This document shows, one piece after another, positions 17,593 to 26,030 of a stretch of DNA of 64,000 nt. The stretch lies in assembly GCA_944800085.1 (NCBI GenBank), contig CALYLO010000009.1, positions 341,388-405,387 of the forward strand, written 5' to 3'. The position numbers and the translations under genes were made by a program. The DNA comes from Paenibacillus melissococcoides. Lineage in GTDB: Bacteria > Bacillota > Bacilli > Paenibacillales > Paenibacillaceae. Position 1 is the stretch's first letter; every line of letters starts with the position of its first letter. The notes under the pieces are model-generated. The model worked only from the letters and a program-made list of their open reading frames with translations. It did not search any database and had not been told where the DNA came from.

Positions 17593-18501
17593 TTACAAAA
17601 TCCGTTCGCCCAGCAGCGAGCCGATCAGGCCAATGGCCAAGCGGACCGTGCGCTTCTGGCTGTCGATCGGCGGGCTGACCTCCACGAATTCGGCGGACGT
17701 GATCAGGCCGGATTCATACATCATTTCGAGCGCCAGATGCGCTTCGCGGTAGCTGACTCCGCCCGGAATCGGCGTTCCCGTGCCGGGAGCCTCGGCGGGA
17801 TCGAGGCTGTCGATGTCGAAGCTGAGATGGACGCCATCGGTTCCGTCGCCGAGGATGCGCAAGGCCTGCTCCATCACATAAGGCATGCCCTTGCGGTCGA
17901 TATCATGCATCGTGAAGCAGGTAATGCCGGCTTGGCGGATGTACGCCCGCTCGCCTTCATCCAGCGATCTCGCCCCGATAATGACGACCTTCGCCGGATC
18001 GATGCGGGACGACTGCCGCCTGATCTGCATGAGCAGCGGATGGCCCTGTCCGAGGTTGACGGCCAGCGACATGCCGTGAATATTGCCGCTCGGGCTCGTG
18101 TCCTCGGTATTCAGGTCCCCGTGGGCGTCGAACCAGATAACGCCGAGATGGCGGTAATGTCTTGTCAACCCGGCAATCGTGCCGATGGCGATGCTGTGAT
18201 CGCCGCCGAGGATGAGCGGAAACCGGCCGCTGGCGGCTACTTCGGCAACGCGGTCGGCCAGCTCGCTGTTGAGAGCGGCGATTTCCTCCAGATGCTTCAG
18301 CTTCGCACCGGATCCTGGAGTGCTTCCGTCAGTCGCGGTGGGAGGAAGGACAGCTCCTTCATCAGCCGTCTGCAAGCCCAACTGCGACAAATGCCGGACG
18401 AGACCGGCCTTCAGCAGCGCATCCGGTCCTTGCTCCGCTCCTGGCCGCTCCCCTCCCTTGCCGTAAGGGACGCGCAGCAATGCAATCAGATTACGGTCCA
18501 T
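17593..18501 (-). CDS. rocF: Arginase
   Basis: 302 aa from ATG 18501 (GAGGAG 7 bases upstream). Binuclear manganese motifs are complete: LILGGDHSIAIGT, VIWFDAHGDLNTEDTSPSGN and HLSFDIDSLDPAEAPGTGTP. It hydrolyses arginine to ornithine and urea, feeding RocD. The leader carries a cre box (18524-18537) and, further up, inverted repeats that could bind RocR or AhrC. No amino-acid permease or rocR gene is nearby. Confidence 0.96.
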   Translation of the reverse strand: MDRNLIALLRVPYGKGGERPGAEQGPDALLKAGLVRHLSQLGLQTADEGAVLPPTATDGSTPGSGAKLKHLEEIAALNSELADRVAEVAASGRFPLILGGDHSIAIGTIAGLTRHYRHLGVIWFDAHGDLNTEDTSPSGNIHGMSLAVNLGQGHPLLMQIRRQSSRIDPAKVVIIGARSLDEGERAYIRQAGITCFTMHDIDRKGMPYVMEQALRILGDGTDGVHLSFDIDSLDPAEAPGTGTPIPGGVSYREAHLALEMMYESGLITSAEFVEVSPPIDSQKRTVRLAIGLIGSLLGERIL

Positions 18502-18523
18502 AAGCAGACTCCTCACTCGAAAA

Positions 18524-18537
18524 TGTAAGCGTTAACA
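18524..18537 (-). promoter_or_regulatory. cre box (CcpA site) in the rocF leader
   Basis: TGTAAGCGTTAACA on the plus strand fits TGWAARCGYTWNCW at every position; it lies 23 bases upstream of the rocF start codon, suggesting catabolite repression of arginine breakdown. Confidence 0.7.
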
Positions 18538-18649
18538 AAATTAGGAAGGAGGATTCAGGATGTAATGGAACAATCAGGATTAAGCTCTATATATTACGGG
18601 AGCTTCGGAAGGAAGTTGCGGGTGGGATCCGGCGTCTTTCGGGGAAAAA

Positions 18650-18720
18650 GCTTAAAAATTAAGCATTTCGAAACGGGAACGGCTTGCTTATATGCAGCTT
18701 TTTTATGCATAAATGCATAA
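18650..18720 (-). promoter_or_regulatory. Two inverted repeats upstream of rocF, candidate arginine-regulator sites
   Basis: GCTTAA-AAA-TTAAGC (18650-18664) and TTATGCAT-AA-ATGCATAA (18703-18720), centres 54 bp apart and 150-220 bp upstream of rocF. In B. subtilis roc genes an upstream enhancer for RocR and a sigma-54 promoter are used; I could not find a convincing -24/-12 element here. Confidence 0.35.
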
Positions 18721-18976
18721 AATCGGTTCGTTTTTCATGTTAGAGAGCGGCATCGGATGCATGAACTGCATACCCGATGAATGGATTTGAATCGGCGTGC
18801 ATCAATATGAAGGAACAACTTGTTGGAAAAATGATACTTTTTACAATACATTTACAATGGATTGATCTGATGAAAACATAACCCTTTTATGATTGTGGTA
18901 TCCGGTTGGTTTGATTGCGTTTTGCCTGTATTGTTGCTTGGTTGCTTACAGTCAGTACGAAAGAGGAGGAATCGCG

Positions 18977-19300
18977 ATGGAGCGCATGGCAATCGATATG
19001 GATGAGGTGATGGCCGATACGGCCGGCACGCACCGGGAATGGTACAACCGGGATTATGGCGACACGGTTACGGCCGCCGAGCTCCAGGGCAGGACATTGG
19101 CGCAGGCCAGGCTCGAGCGGAAGCGGGAGATTGACAGCTACTTCGGGCGCGAGGATTTTTTTCGCCAATTAAAGGTGATGGAACATAGCCAGGAGGTGAT
19201 TCGCGAGCTCAGCCGCCATTATGAGATTTTCATCACGACCGCGGCAATGGAGGTTCCGCCCTCGTTCCGGGCCAAGTACGAGTGGCTGCAGGAGCCTGGA
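18977..19300 (+). pseudogene. 5' fragment of a 5'(3')-deoxyribonucleotidase (NT5C family)
   Basis: A good start (AGGAGG then ATG at 18977) leads into MERMAIDMDEVMADTAG, the HAD-type DMDEVMAD nucleophile motif of NT5C proteins. The sequence is then colinear to about VPPSFRAKYEWLQE (about residue 108), where homology stops; the remaining third, with the C-terminal HAD motifs, is missing and another gene fragment begins in a different frame. Intact members dephosphorylate deoxyribonucleoside monophosphates and are about 180 aa. It is probably non-functional. Confidence 0.75.
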
Positions 19301-19308
19301 TCCGCCCG

Positions 19309-19625
19309 GATCAAGTGGACTGGTACCGCCGGGAGGCGCTCCGGCAGCGGCGGCACGGCGCTCTGCCGAGCCTGGCCTTCTTCCATATTCCGGTGCCGTA
19401 GTTCAAGGAGGCCTGGGAATCCGGCCAGGCCGCGGGCATTCGGCAGGAAGCCGTATGCTGCCCTCGGCTGAACAGCGGGCTGTTCGCCGCGATGGTGGAG
19501 AGCGGCGATATGATCGGCGCCTTCGCCGGCCATGATCATGATAATGATTATGCAGGGAGCTTGCATGGCATCCGGCTCGGGTACGGGCGAGTGAGCGGAT
19601 ACGGCGGTTACGGCAGTCTGCAGCG
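19309..19625 (+). pseudogene. 3' fragment of a calcineurin-like metallophosphoesterase with an internal TAG
   Basis: In the frame starting at 19309 the text DQVDWYRREALRQRRHG, LPSLAFFHIPVP, stop, FKEAWESGQ, NSGLFAAMVESGDMIGAF, GHDHDNDYAGSLHGIRLGYG matches the C-terminal part of YvnB-type phosphoesterases, including the metal-binding GHDHxND. The TAG at 19399-19401 replaces the Glu of the usual PEF. The N-terminal half with the first metal motifs is absent. A decayed remnant. Confidence 0.7.
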
Positions 19626-19631
19626 GGGAGT

Positions 19632-20486
19632 GGAAGGCGTGGCCGTATCAACCTGGATCAGCCGGGCTGCCGCGATGATCGCTTACTGGATTGTATGCAG
19701 CCGGCGGCTGGATCAGCCCGTACGCTTGATGCATCCGCTGCGCATGAGAGGAACTGATCTCCGCCTTATTTTCAAGCGGGGCATTCCGTCTGCCGGGGAG
19801 CATGTTTCCTATAATTTGTCCCAGGTCGTCATTACATATCTGGTAGCCATGCTCGGAGCGGCGGCCTTGACGACCAAAATTTATACGCAGAACATCACGT
19901 CCTTCGTCTTCGTCTTCTCGATGGCGATCGGCCAAGGCACGCAAATCATCGTGGGCCATTTCATCGGGTCGATGCGCAAGGAGGAAGCCTATCATTCCGG
20001 CATCCGCCATCTGAAGCTTGGGGCCGGCGTGACGCTGGGCTTCTCCCTGCTCTTGTACGCCTTGTCCGGGCCGCTGATCGGATTCTTCACCTCCGACCCG
20101 CAGATTATCCAGCTTGGCCGGCAGCTGATGCTCTTGTCCGTGCTACTGGAGCCGGCCCGGGCCTGCAACATGGTGCTTATCAGCTCCTTGAATGCGGGGG
20201 GGACGTCAAATTCCCGGTGCTTATCGGTCTTGTCTCGATGTGGGGAATCAGCGTGCCCTTGGCCTATCTGTTCGGAATCGTAGTCGGCTTGGGGCTGGCA
20301 GGAATCTGGCTCGCCTTCGCCGTTGATGAATGGGTGAGGGCGCTTGTCATGCTGCGCAGATGGAGCAAGCGCGGCTGGGAGCGGGTATTCCGGGAAATGC
20401 GGCCGAGGAACAAGTGGCGGGGTAGTGGCGAATCCGCTTCCGTTATCGCTGTGGCTGCGACTGAGGACGGTTCCTTGCTCCAGTAA
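19632..20486 (+). pseudogene. 3' part of a MATE-family efflux transporter, frameshifted
   Basis: Joined in frame to the phosphoesterase remnant. Homology begins about GVEGVAVSTWISRAAAM and runs through the second MATE half (RGIPSAGEHVSYNLSQVVI, MAIGQGTQIIVGHFIGS, LLEPARACNMVLISSLNAGG). A run of seven G (20196-20202) then shifts the frame; with eight G the text continues GDVKFPVLIGLVSMWGISVP to the stop at 20486. The first half of the transporter is missing, so it cannot be functional as it stands. Confidence 0.8.
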
Positions 20487-20510
20487 CCGAATAACGCCCA
20501 GCGCGGCGTA

Positions 20511-20550
20511 TAATAGACCGGTATCTCTGTCGGAGACCGGTCTATTATTT
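20511..20550 (+). terminator. Terminator after the MATE remnant
   Basis: TAATAGACCGGT / ACCGGTCTATTA arms (12 bp) followed by TTT. Confidence 0.75.
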
Positions 20551-20568
20551 GCAGGAGAACAATTCCAC

Positions 20569-20597
20569 TTTACATCGGGCTCAAATGATGGTATATT
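20569..20597 (+). promoter_or_regulatory. Promoter of the second tRNA-Leu
   Basis: TTTACA (20569-20574), 17-base spacer, TATATT (20592-20597). Confidence 0.65.
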
Positions 20598-20631
20598 AAC
20601 TTTGTTGTCCTCTTGTTGAGGAATTCAATGT

Positions 20632-20717
20632 GCGGTAGTGGTGGAATGGCAGACACGCTATCTTGAGGGGGTAGTGGGCGTACGCCCGTGGAGGTTCGAG
20701 TCCTCTCTACCGCACCA
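20632..20717 (+). tRNA. tRNA-Leu (GAG), copy 2
   Basis: Identical to the gene at 15154-15239 in all 86 bases including CCA, but transcribed alone from its own promoter; flanking sequences differ. Confidence 0.97.
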
Positions 20718-20733
20718 TAACAGAGCGAATGAA

Positions 20734-20759
20734 GAAGCCTTGAAGATAGGGCTTTTTTT
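20734..20759 (+). terminator. Terminator of tRNA-Leu copy 2
   Basis: AAGCC(T) / (A)GGGCTT stem followed by a T7 run. Confidence 0.75.
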
Positions 20760-20850
20760 GTTTTTTGGAACTCTTTTTCTGGACGTATAATTTCCGCTTC
20801 TTGTACAAAACATAGACACAACGATAACCGTATATAGGAGCGTGTTTAGG

Positions 20851-21162
20851 TTGAAAAAAACGGTGCTTGGCGTGCTCGCTCTGGTCAATGCAGGCATGGT
20901 GGGTCTCGCCCTATTTCCTCCGGTATGTGAAGCGCGCGCCACTTTTGAGACGAACCATCCATCCCAGCGAGTCATTAGCGAGCAAGAAGCGAAGTCGATT
21001 GCTCTTCAGCAGGTGAAGGGGAGAGTTCTTCATGTTGATCTCGATACCGATAACGGGAAGATCAAATACGAAGTGATCATTATGACGGATCAGAACAAGG
21101 TGTTTGAAGTAGAAATCGACGCTCAGACCGGCAAAGTGCTGAAGGTCGAGCAGGAAGATTAA
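20851..21162 (+). CDS. Exported PepSY-domain protein
   Basis: 103 aa from TTG 20851 (AGGAG 10 bases upstream; GTG 20842 is too close to the site). It has a signal peptide MKKTVLGVLALVNAGMVGLA with probable cleavage after CEARA, then a PepSY domain (about 45-100: ISEQEAKSIALQQVKGRVL, KYEVIIMTDQNKVFEVEIDA, GKVLKV). PepSY modules bind or inhibit secreted peptidases or act outside the membrane. A TATAAT box lies at 20786-20791. Single-gene unit, exact role unknown. Confidence 0.85.
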   Translation: MKKTVLGVLALVNAGMVGLALFPPVCEARATFETNHPSQRVISEQEAKSIALQQVKGRVLHVDLDTDNGKIKYEVIIMTDQNKVFEVEIDAQTGKVLKVEQED

Positions 21163-21183
21163 AACGCATCGCAGGCAAGAAGG

Positions 21184-21214
21184 GCTGTTCTCTGTATGGA
21201 GGACGGCTTTTTTT
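21184..21214 (+). terminator. Terminator of the PepSY gene
   Basis: Ten-base stem GCTGTTCTCT-GTAT-GGAGGACGGC (with G-T pairs) and a T7 run. Confidence 0.75.
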
Positions 21215-21349
21215 GTGTTGGTCGTGTTAAAGGGGGCCGGGAAAGCAAGGTTTGTGTTGGCTGTGCGAAGTGGCGGAGGGAGAGCAGGGGTTGTGTTGGC
21301 TGTGTGAGGTTGCGCAGGGAGGGCAGGCTATGGACGGGACTGCACGGGA

Positions 21350-21490
21350 GGTTGGTTGAACGGGAGGTTGAACGGGAGGTTGAACGGGAGGTTGAAAGGG
21401 AAGTTGAGCAGGAGGCTGCACGGGAGGTTGAGCGGGAGGCTGCAAGGAAGGTTGAGCGGGGAGGCTGCACGAGGGTTGCGTGGGAGGCTG
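21350..21490. repeat. Minisatellite with a 12-bp unit
   Basis: About ten degenerate copies of GGGAGGTTGAAC, most regular at 21350-21400 and decaying to the right. Long open frames on both strands arise only from the repeat and look non-coding. Confidence 0.8.
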
Positions 21491-21716
21491 CACGGAAGTT
21501 GCACTTGAAGGGACGTTAGAAGGGGCGTTGAAGGAGCGTAGCGAGAACCACATGCAATGACCGCGATGCGCGCCGGCTTCTTGTTCCTGTGCTGAGAAGA
21601 TGAATCCTGCAAATTTACATGATTTATCCGCCCAACAAGGGGATTTCGTCAGAATTCCTGCAGAAATACATCATTTCAGGGGGATAAACGAATTGTTGCC
21701 GTAATAGGGGGGAAAT

Positions 21717-21912
21717 TGCTGCACTTTCGCAGGAATTGCGCTGTGAGGCGCGAATGTGTGACAAATGCTGCACTTTCGCAGGAATTGTGCTGTGAGGCGC
21801 GAATGCGAGACAAATGCTGCACTTTCGCAGGAATTGCGCTGTGAGGCGCGAATGCGAGACAAATGCTGCACTTTTGCAGAAGTTTCACCTTTGAGGCGCG
21901 ATTACATCACAA
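21717..21912. repeat. 49-bp tandem repeat, four copies
   Basis: Copies start at 21717, 21766, 21815 and 21864; the first three are nearly identical and the fourth is diverged. Each contains CTGCACTTTCGCAGGAATT, a palindrome related to the one at 6987-7002. The surrounding 21500-22150 contains no gene I can support. Confidence 0.9.
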
Positions 21913-22149
21913 ATTCTGTACCTCCCTAAGAATTTTCGCTCCCCGCCTTAATTGCGCCATCACAACGCCATTTTTCCCGGTTTTGCCCTTCGCCACACGC
22001 ATCCCCCGGCCCAACGCAACGCTAACGCGCAGCGGCATATTCAAGACGCATTTCCCCGAGGCTCAGGAAAGGAGGGGATGGCACGCTCGACAGCGGCGGC
22101 ACAATGACCATCCTGGCGCTCCTGCCGCGCATTCCGCCTTTGTTTCTCA

Positions 22150-22178
22150 TTGACCGGTCTCGGGAGCTATGCTACTTT
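22150..22178 (+). promoter_or_regulatory. Promoter of the Btr-like regulator
   Basis: TTGACC (22150-22155), 17-base spacer, TACTTT (22173-22178). Confidence 0.55.
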
Positions 22179-22191
22179 AATAAAGCGATAC

Positions 22192-22206
22192 TGATAATCA
22201 TTATCA
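22192..22206 (+). promoter_or_regulatory. Fur box upstream of the Btr-like regulator
   Basis: TGATAATCATTATCA is a perfect 7-1-7 Fur site, placed just downstream of the predicted start point. Confidence 0.88.
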
Positions 22207-22235
22207 CACATTAAAGTACAGCCGAGGTGCTTGAG

Positions 22236-23852
22236 TTGATAACGACAATGATGGACTCCGAACATATTTGCCGCGGCTTGGAGCAATTTTGGTTCAAGCT
22301 GCGCGGCGTTGATATTGCGCGCTTCGGGCGTATGGAGCCGCAGTTGCTGAATACGTATGTCCTCGTCCTGTCCAAGCATGGCGAAGGGCGCTTGACCATG
22401 GATTACACCGAATACCGGCTGGGGGAGGGAGCCGTTCATGTGGCCGCGCCCGGGCAGACGATCGGCATGACGGCGGAAGAGGGGCAGGAGGCGGAAGCGT
22501 ATGTGATTCGCTTCGATATCCGCTCCGATGCGGAGCCGGAGGCGGAATTTCCGCTGCGCGGGGAAGTGCCTGTGCACCGGGAAGCGCCGACCCTCGTGCT
22601 CTGTGAAATATTGTATGGCAAGAGCCGATCCGAGCTGAGGACGGAACGGCTGCTCGCGCAAGCGGCTTTCCACGAGCTGCTGTGCGGGGTGGCAGCCAAT
22701 ATTCGCCGGCTGCCGGACGATCCGCGGGCGGCATTGGAGCGCACGAAGGCGTATATCGACAATCATTTCAACGAGAATCTGACGATCGGGAAGCTGGCGC
22801 GGATGGCCGATATCAGTGCGAAATACTACGTCGATCTTTTCAAAAAAACATACGGTCAAAGCACGATCGACTATATTACGGAAGTAAGAATCCGCCATGC
22901 GAAGCGGATGATGCTGCAGGCCGATGCCCGGCTGCGGGAGATTGCCCAGCAGGTCGGATACAGCGATGAATTTTATTTCAGCCGCAAGTTCAAGCAGCAA
23001 ATCGGCGTCGCCCCGACCGTCTATATGAAAAAACGGCGGCGCAAAATCGTCGCCTATACGCCGGGCATTGCCGGACATATGCTTGCACTCGGGCAATGTC
23101 CGTATGCTGCGCCGCTTCATCCCAAATGGACGGCTCATTATTATGACAAGTACCGCTTTGATATCCCCCATCATCTGAGCGCCTATCGCTACAATAAGGA
23201 TTGGAAAACCAATATCGAAGCGTTATGCGCCGCCAAGCCGGAGCTTATCATTTGCGACTCGGAATATTTGCAGCCGGAGGAGAAGCGCAATCTGGAAAGC
23301 GTGGCCGAGGTGAAATATATTTCCGGCCGGGAGCAGAACTGGCGGGAGCAATTCAGCTTGATCGCCCAATATATCGGCGCAGAGACGGAGGCGGAAAGCT
23401 GGTTGTCCGCTTACGAGCAGAAGGCGGCTGCCGCCCGGGGGCGTCTGCAGAAGCTGCTGTCCGGCGAGGCGTTTTTTATGATGTGTATTCACAAAGATTG
23501 CTGTTATCCTTGCACCTGCCGCGGAATGAATGAAATGCTGTACCAGGAGCTGCAGTTGAACAGAACGCCGTATCCGGTCGGAGATTCCGGCAGACAGGCT
23601 ATGAGCTTGGAAGAACTGGCGCATCTGAACCCCGATCGGATCTTGCTGAATGTATGTCAGGAGCCGGAATCGCTGCAAGCATGGCAATCTGTACAGGCTT
23701 CCCGCTTATGGTCCGATCTGAAGGCCGCGCGCCGCAATCATGTCTATCTTATTTCTTCCGATCCGTGGCGGGAATATTCGGCTTATGCTTGCGAGCGGAT
23801 GATCGACGATCTGATGAAGCTGCTTGCGCACGAGCTTGGGACGGAGGGATAG
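22236..23852 (+). CDS. btr: Btr-like AraC regulator with siderophore-binding domain
   Basis: 538 aa from TTG 22236 (GAGGTG 6 bases upstream; ATG 22248 and 22251 are alternatives). It has an N-terminal cupin-like sensor region (1-160), an AraC DNA-binding domain (about 170-270; IGKLARMADISAKYYVDLFK and IAQQVGYSDEFYFSRKFKQQ), then a periplasmic-binding-protein-like domain (about 275-538; YTPGIAGHMLALGQCPYAA, AAKPELIICDSEYLQPEE). This architecture is that of B. subtilis Btr, which senses Fe-bacillibactin in the cytoplasm and activates feuABC. A perfect Fur box precedes it and feuABC follows at once. Confidence 0.9.
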   Translation: MITTMMDSEHICRGLEQFWFKLRGVDIARFGRMEPQLLNTYVLVLSKHGEGRLTMDYTEYRLGEGAVHVAAPGQTIGMTAEEGQEAEAYVIRFDIRSDAEPEAEFPLRGEVPVHREAPTLVLCEILYGKSRSELRTERLLAQAAFHELLCGVAANIRRLPDDPRAALERTKAYIDNHFNENLTIGKLARMADISAKYYVDLFKKTYGQSTIDYITEVRIRHAKRMMLQADARLREIAQQVGYSDEFYFSRKFKQQIGVAPTVYMKKRRRKIVAYTPGIAGHMLALGQCPYAAPLHPKWTAHYYDKYRFDIPHHLSAYRYNKDWKTNIEALCAAKPELIICDSEYLQPEEKRNLESVAEVKYISGREQNWREQFSLIAQYIGAETEAESWLSAYEQKAAAARGRLQKLLSGEAFFMMCIHKDCCYPCTCRGMNEMLYQELQLNRTPYPVGDSGRQAMSLEELAHLNPDRILLNVCQEPESLQAWQSVQASRLWSDLKAARRNHVYLISSDPWREYSAYACERMIDDLMKLLAHELGTEG

Positions 23853-23918
23853 TCCGATCTGGATTTTGTCCAAATGAATTCCGGAGATTATCCATGTTCG
23901 CTTGGGGGAGAGCAAGTA

Positions 23919-23966
23919 TATAATCTTGATTGAGAATCGTTATCATTAAATTGATAATAATTCTCA
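23919..23966 (+). promoter_or_regulatory. feuA promoter -10 and two Fur boxes
   Basis: TATAAT at 23919-23924, then TGAGAATCGTTATCA (23931-23945) and TGATAATAATTCTCA (23952-23966), close to the 7-1-7 Fur consensus. The poor -35 agrees with a need for the Btr-like activator. Confidence 0.8.
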
Positions 23967-24004
23967 CATATAATTCATTTAAATCATTGAGAAGGAGAAA
24001 TATC

Positions 24005-25012
24005 ATGAATAAAAAAGTAGGGGTTCTACTATTATCTGTAGCTATGATGTTCAGTGCTGCGGCATGCGGAACAAAGGATACGCCCGCTGCATCGGCTCCG
24101 CAGCAGCAGGAGACACAGACGGAGAGCGCTCCGGCTGCAAATACAGACAGTACGGCCAGCGAGACAAGAACGATTACATATCTTGGACAGGAGTATACCG
24201 TCCCAGTGCAGCCGGCCAAGCTGGTCATTACGGGCTCGGTGGAATCGCTGGAAGACGCGCTTGTGCTGGACGTGCACCCTGCAGGGGCGATGACGACCGG
24301 CGGCGAGTTCGCGCCGATGTTCGCCAAGATTACGGACCAGGCGGAAGCGATTGGAGAGAAATCTCAGCCGAATCTGGAAGCGATCTTGAAGCTGAAGCCG
24401 GATGTCATCCTGGCCAGCACCAAGTTCCCGGCGGAGGCCATTGAGAAGCTCAACAAGATTGCGGTCACCATCCCTGTCTCCCATATCGCGACCGACTGGC
24501 AGGAGAATCTGAATCTGCTGGCCGAGCTGTCCGGCAAGCAGGAGCTGGCGAAGCAGGCATTGCAGAATTACAATGACGAGGTCCAAACCTTGAAAGAGCA
24601 AATCGGCCCCGTTCTGAAGGACAAAAATGTGTTGATTATCCGGCTGCGCGCAGGCAATTTGTTCATCTATCCGGAAGATGTGTTCTTCAATCCTTCCGTC
24701 TATGCCGATCTGGGGGCTTCCGTTCCGGAAGAAGTGAAGAAGGCGGAGGCGCAGCAGTTGGTTACGATCGAGCAGTTGTCTCAGATGAACCCGGACTATC
24801 TGTTCGTCCAGTTCGCGGAAGCGGAGAACAAAGATAATCCGAAGGCGTTGGAGGATCTGCAGAAAAATCCGATCTGGGGCAGCATCAATGCCGTGAAGAA
24901 CGACAATGTGTTCGTCAATCTGGTCGACCCGACCGCCCAGGGAGGCACGGCTTACAGCAAAATTACCTTCCTGGAAGCTCTGAAAAACAGCAAGCTTGTT
25001 CAAGCCAAGTGA
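24005..25012 (+). CDS. feuA: Iron-siderophore binding lipoprotein FeuA
   Basis: 335 aa; ATG 24005 has an AAGGAG site. The signal peptide ends in the lipobox SAAAC (Cys21). The helical-backbone binding fold is recognised by YLGQEYTVPVQPAKLVITG, ILKLKPDVILASTKFPAE and LSQMNPDYLFVQFAEAE. It binds ferric catecholate siderophore (bacillibactin/enterobactin in B. subtilis) outside the membrane. First gene of a Fur-controlled operon with feuB, feuC and an esterase. Confidence 0.93.
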   Translation: MNKKVGVLLLSVAMMFSAAACGTKDTPAASAPQQQETQTESAPAANTDSTASETRTITYLGQEYTVPVQPAKLVITGSVESLEDALVLDVHPAGAMTTGGEFAPMFAKITDQAEAIGEKSQPNLEAILKLKPDVILASTKFPAEAIEKLNKIAVTIPVSHIATDWQENLNLLAELSGKQELAKQALQNYNDEVQTLKEQIGPVLKDKNVLIIRLRAGNLFIYPEDVFFNPSVYADLGASVPEEVKKAEAQQLVTIEQLSQMNPDYLFVQFAEAENKDNPKALEDLQKNPIWGSINAVKNDNVFVNLVDPTAQGGTAYSKITFLEALKNSKLVQAK

Positions 25013-25022
25013 GCCGGTTCCT

Positions 25023-26030
25023 ATGCGGCTAAAGTCATATGCAACACCGATCATCCTGTGGGGCTCGCCTCTGCTTGCCGTGCTGCTCATTCTATTATCG
25101 GTTCAATATGGGGCCAAAGATATCGATACCGGCACGATTTATGAAGCGGTGTTTCACTTTGATCCGGGAAATGTGAATCATCAAATCATTATGCACTCCC
25201 GGTTCCCGCGGGTGATCGGGGCTTTGCTCATCGGCGCGTTCCTGGCCATTTCCGGTGCGCTGATGCAGGGGATGACAAGAAATGATCTTGCATCCCCTTC
25301 CATTATGGGGGTGCTGGACGGCTCCGTATTTGCCGTTACGGTATGCATGATTTGGCTGCCGGGCTCCTCGTCGCTGGAATTGATCGTTTTTTCGTTTATC
25401 GGCTCGGCACTCAGCATCGTTCTCGTATTCGGCATGGCGTCGCTGCTGCCCGGCGGGTTGTCTCCGGTTAGGCTGGCCATCTTGGGCACGATTATCGGCA
25501 CGTTTCTGAGCAGTATTTCGGCAGCGCTGGCATCCTATTTTCAGATCTCGCAAAATATCAGCTTCTGGTACAATGCCCGGCTTCATCAGATGGATCCGGA
25601 GCTGATCAAGATGGCGATCCCGTTCGCGGTAATCGGCATCACGTTGGCGGTCGGACTGTCCCGATCGATATCGGTCCTGTCTTTGGGCGAAGAGGTAGCG
25701 GTCGGGCTTGGCCAAAAGACGGCATGGATCAAATTCGGCGCCACCTTCAGCGTCGTCCTGCTGACCGGGATATCGGCCGCGATCGCCGGCAAAATCGGGT
25801 TCGTCGGTCTCATTATTCCGCATATCGTCCGGATGCTCGTCGGGGTTGACTATAAATGGATCATCCCGTGCTCGGGGGTGCTCGGAGCGTTGTTCCTTGC
25901 GCTCTGCGACCTGCTCAGCCGCTACGTGAATTATCCGTTCGAGATGCCGATTGGCGTCATCACCTCGCTGCTTGGCGTTCCGTTCTTCCTCTATCTTGTG
26001 CGGACGAGAGGGGGCGCACAGCATGAATAA
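25023..26030 (+). CDS. feuB: Iron-siderophore ABC permease FeuB
   Basis: 335 aa, FecCD family, about ten helices. Very close in text to B. subtilis FeuB (HFDPGNVNHQIIMHSRFPR, ISGALMQGMTRNDLASPSIM, FVGLIIPHIVRMLVGVDY). Weak ribosome site; start 10 bases after the feuA stop, so coupled. It forms the import channel with FeuC. Confidence 0.95.
   Translation: MRLKSYATPIILWGSPLLAVLLILLSVQYGAKDIDTGTIYEAVFHFDPGNVNHQIIMHSRFPRVIGALLIGAFLAISGALMQGMTRNDLASPSIMGVLDGSVFAVTVCMIWLPGSSSLELIVFSFIGSALSIVLVFGMASLLPGGLSPVRLAILGTIIGTFLSSISAALASYFQISQNISFWYNARLHQMDPELIKMAIPFAVIGITLAVGLSRSISVLSLGEEVAVGLGQKTAWIKFGATFSVVLLTGISAAIAGKIGFVGLIIPHIVRMLVGVDYKWIIPCSGVLGALFLALCDLLSRYVNYPFEMPIGVITSLLGVPFFLYLVRTRGGAQHE

Noticed and set aside
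21196-21519. Open frame with EREV repeats across the minisatellite
   Set aside because: All frames on both strands stay open only because the 12-bp unit lacks stops; no ribosome site and no family resemblance.
21717-21912. Possible CRISPR array
   Set aside because: The 49-bp units are contiguous tandem copies without unique spacers, and no cas genes are present.
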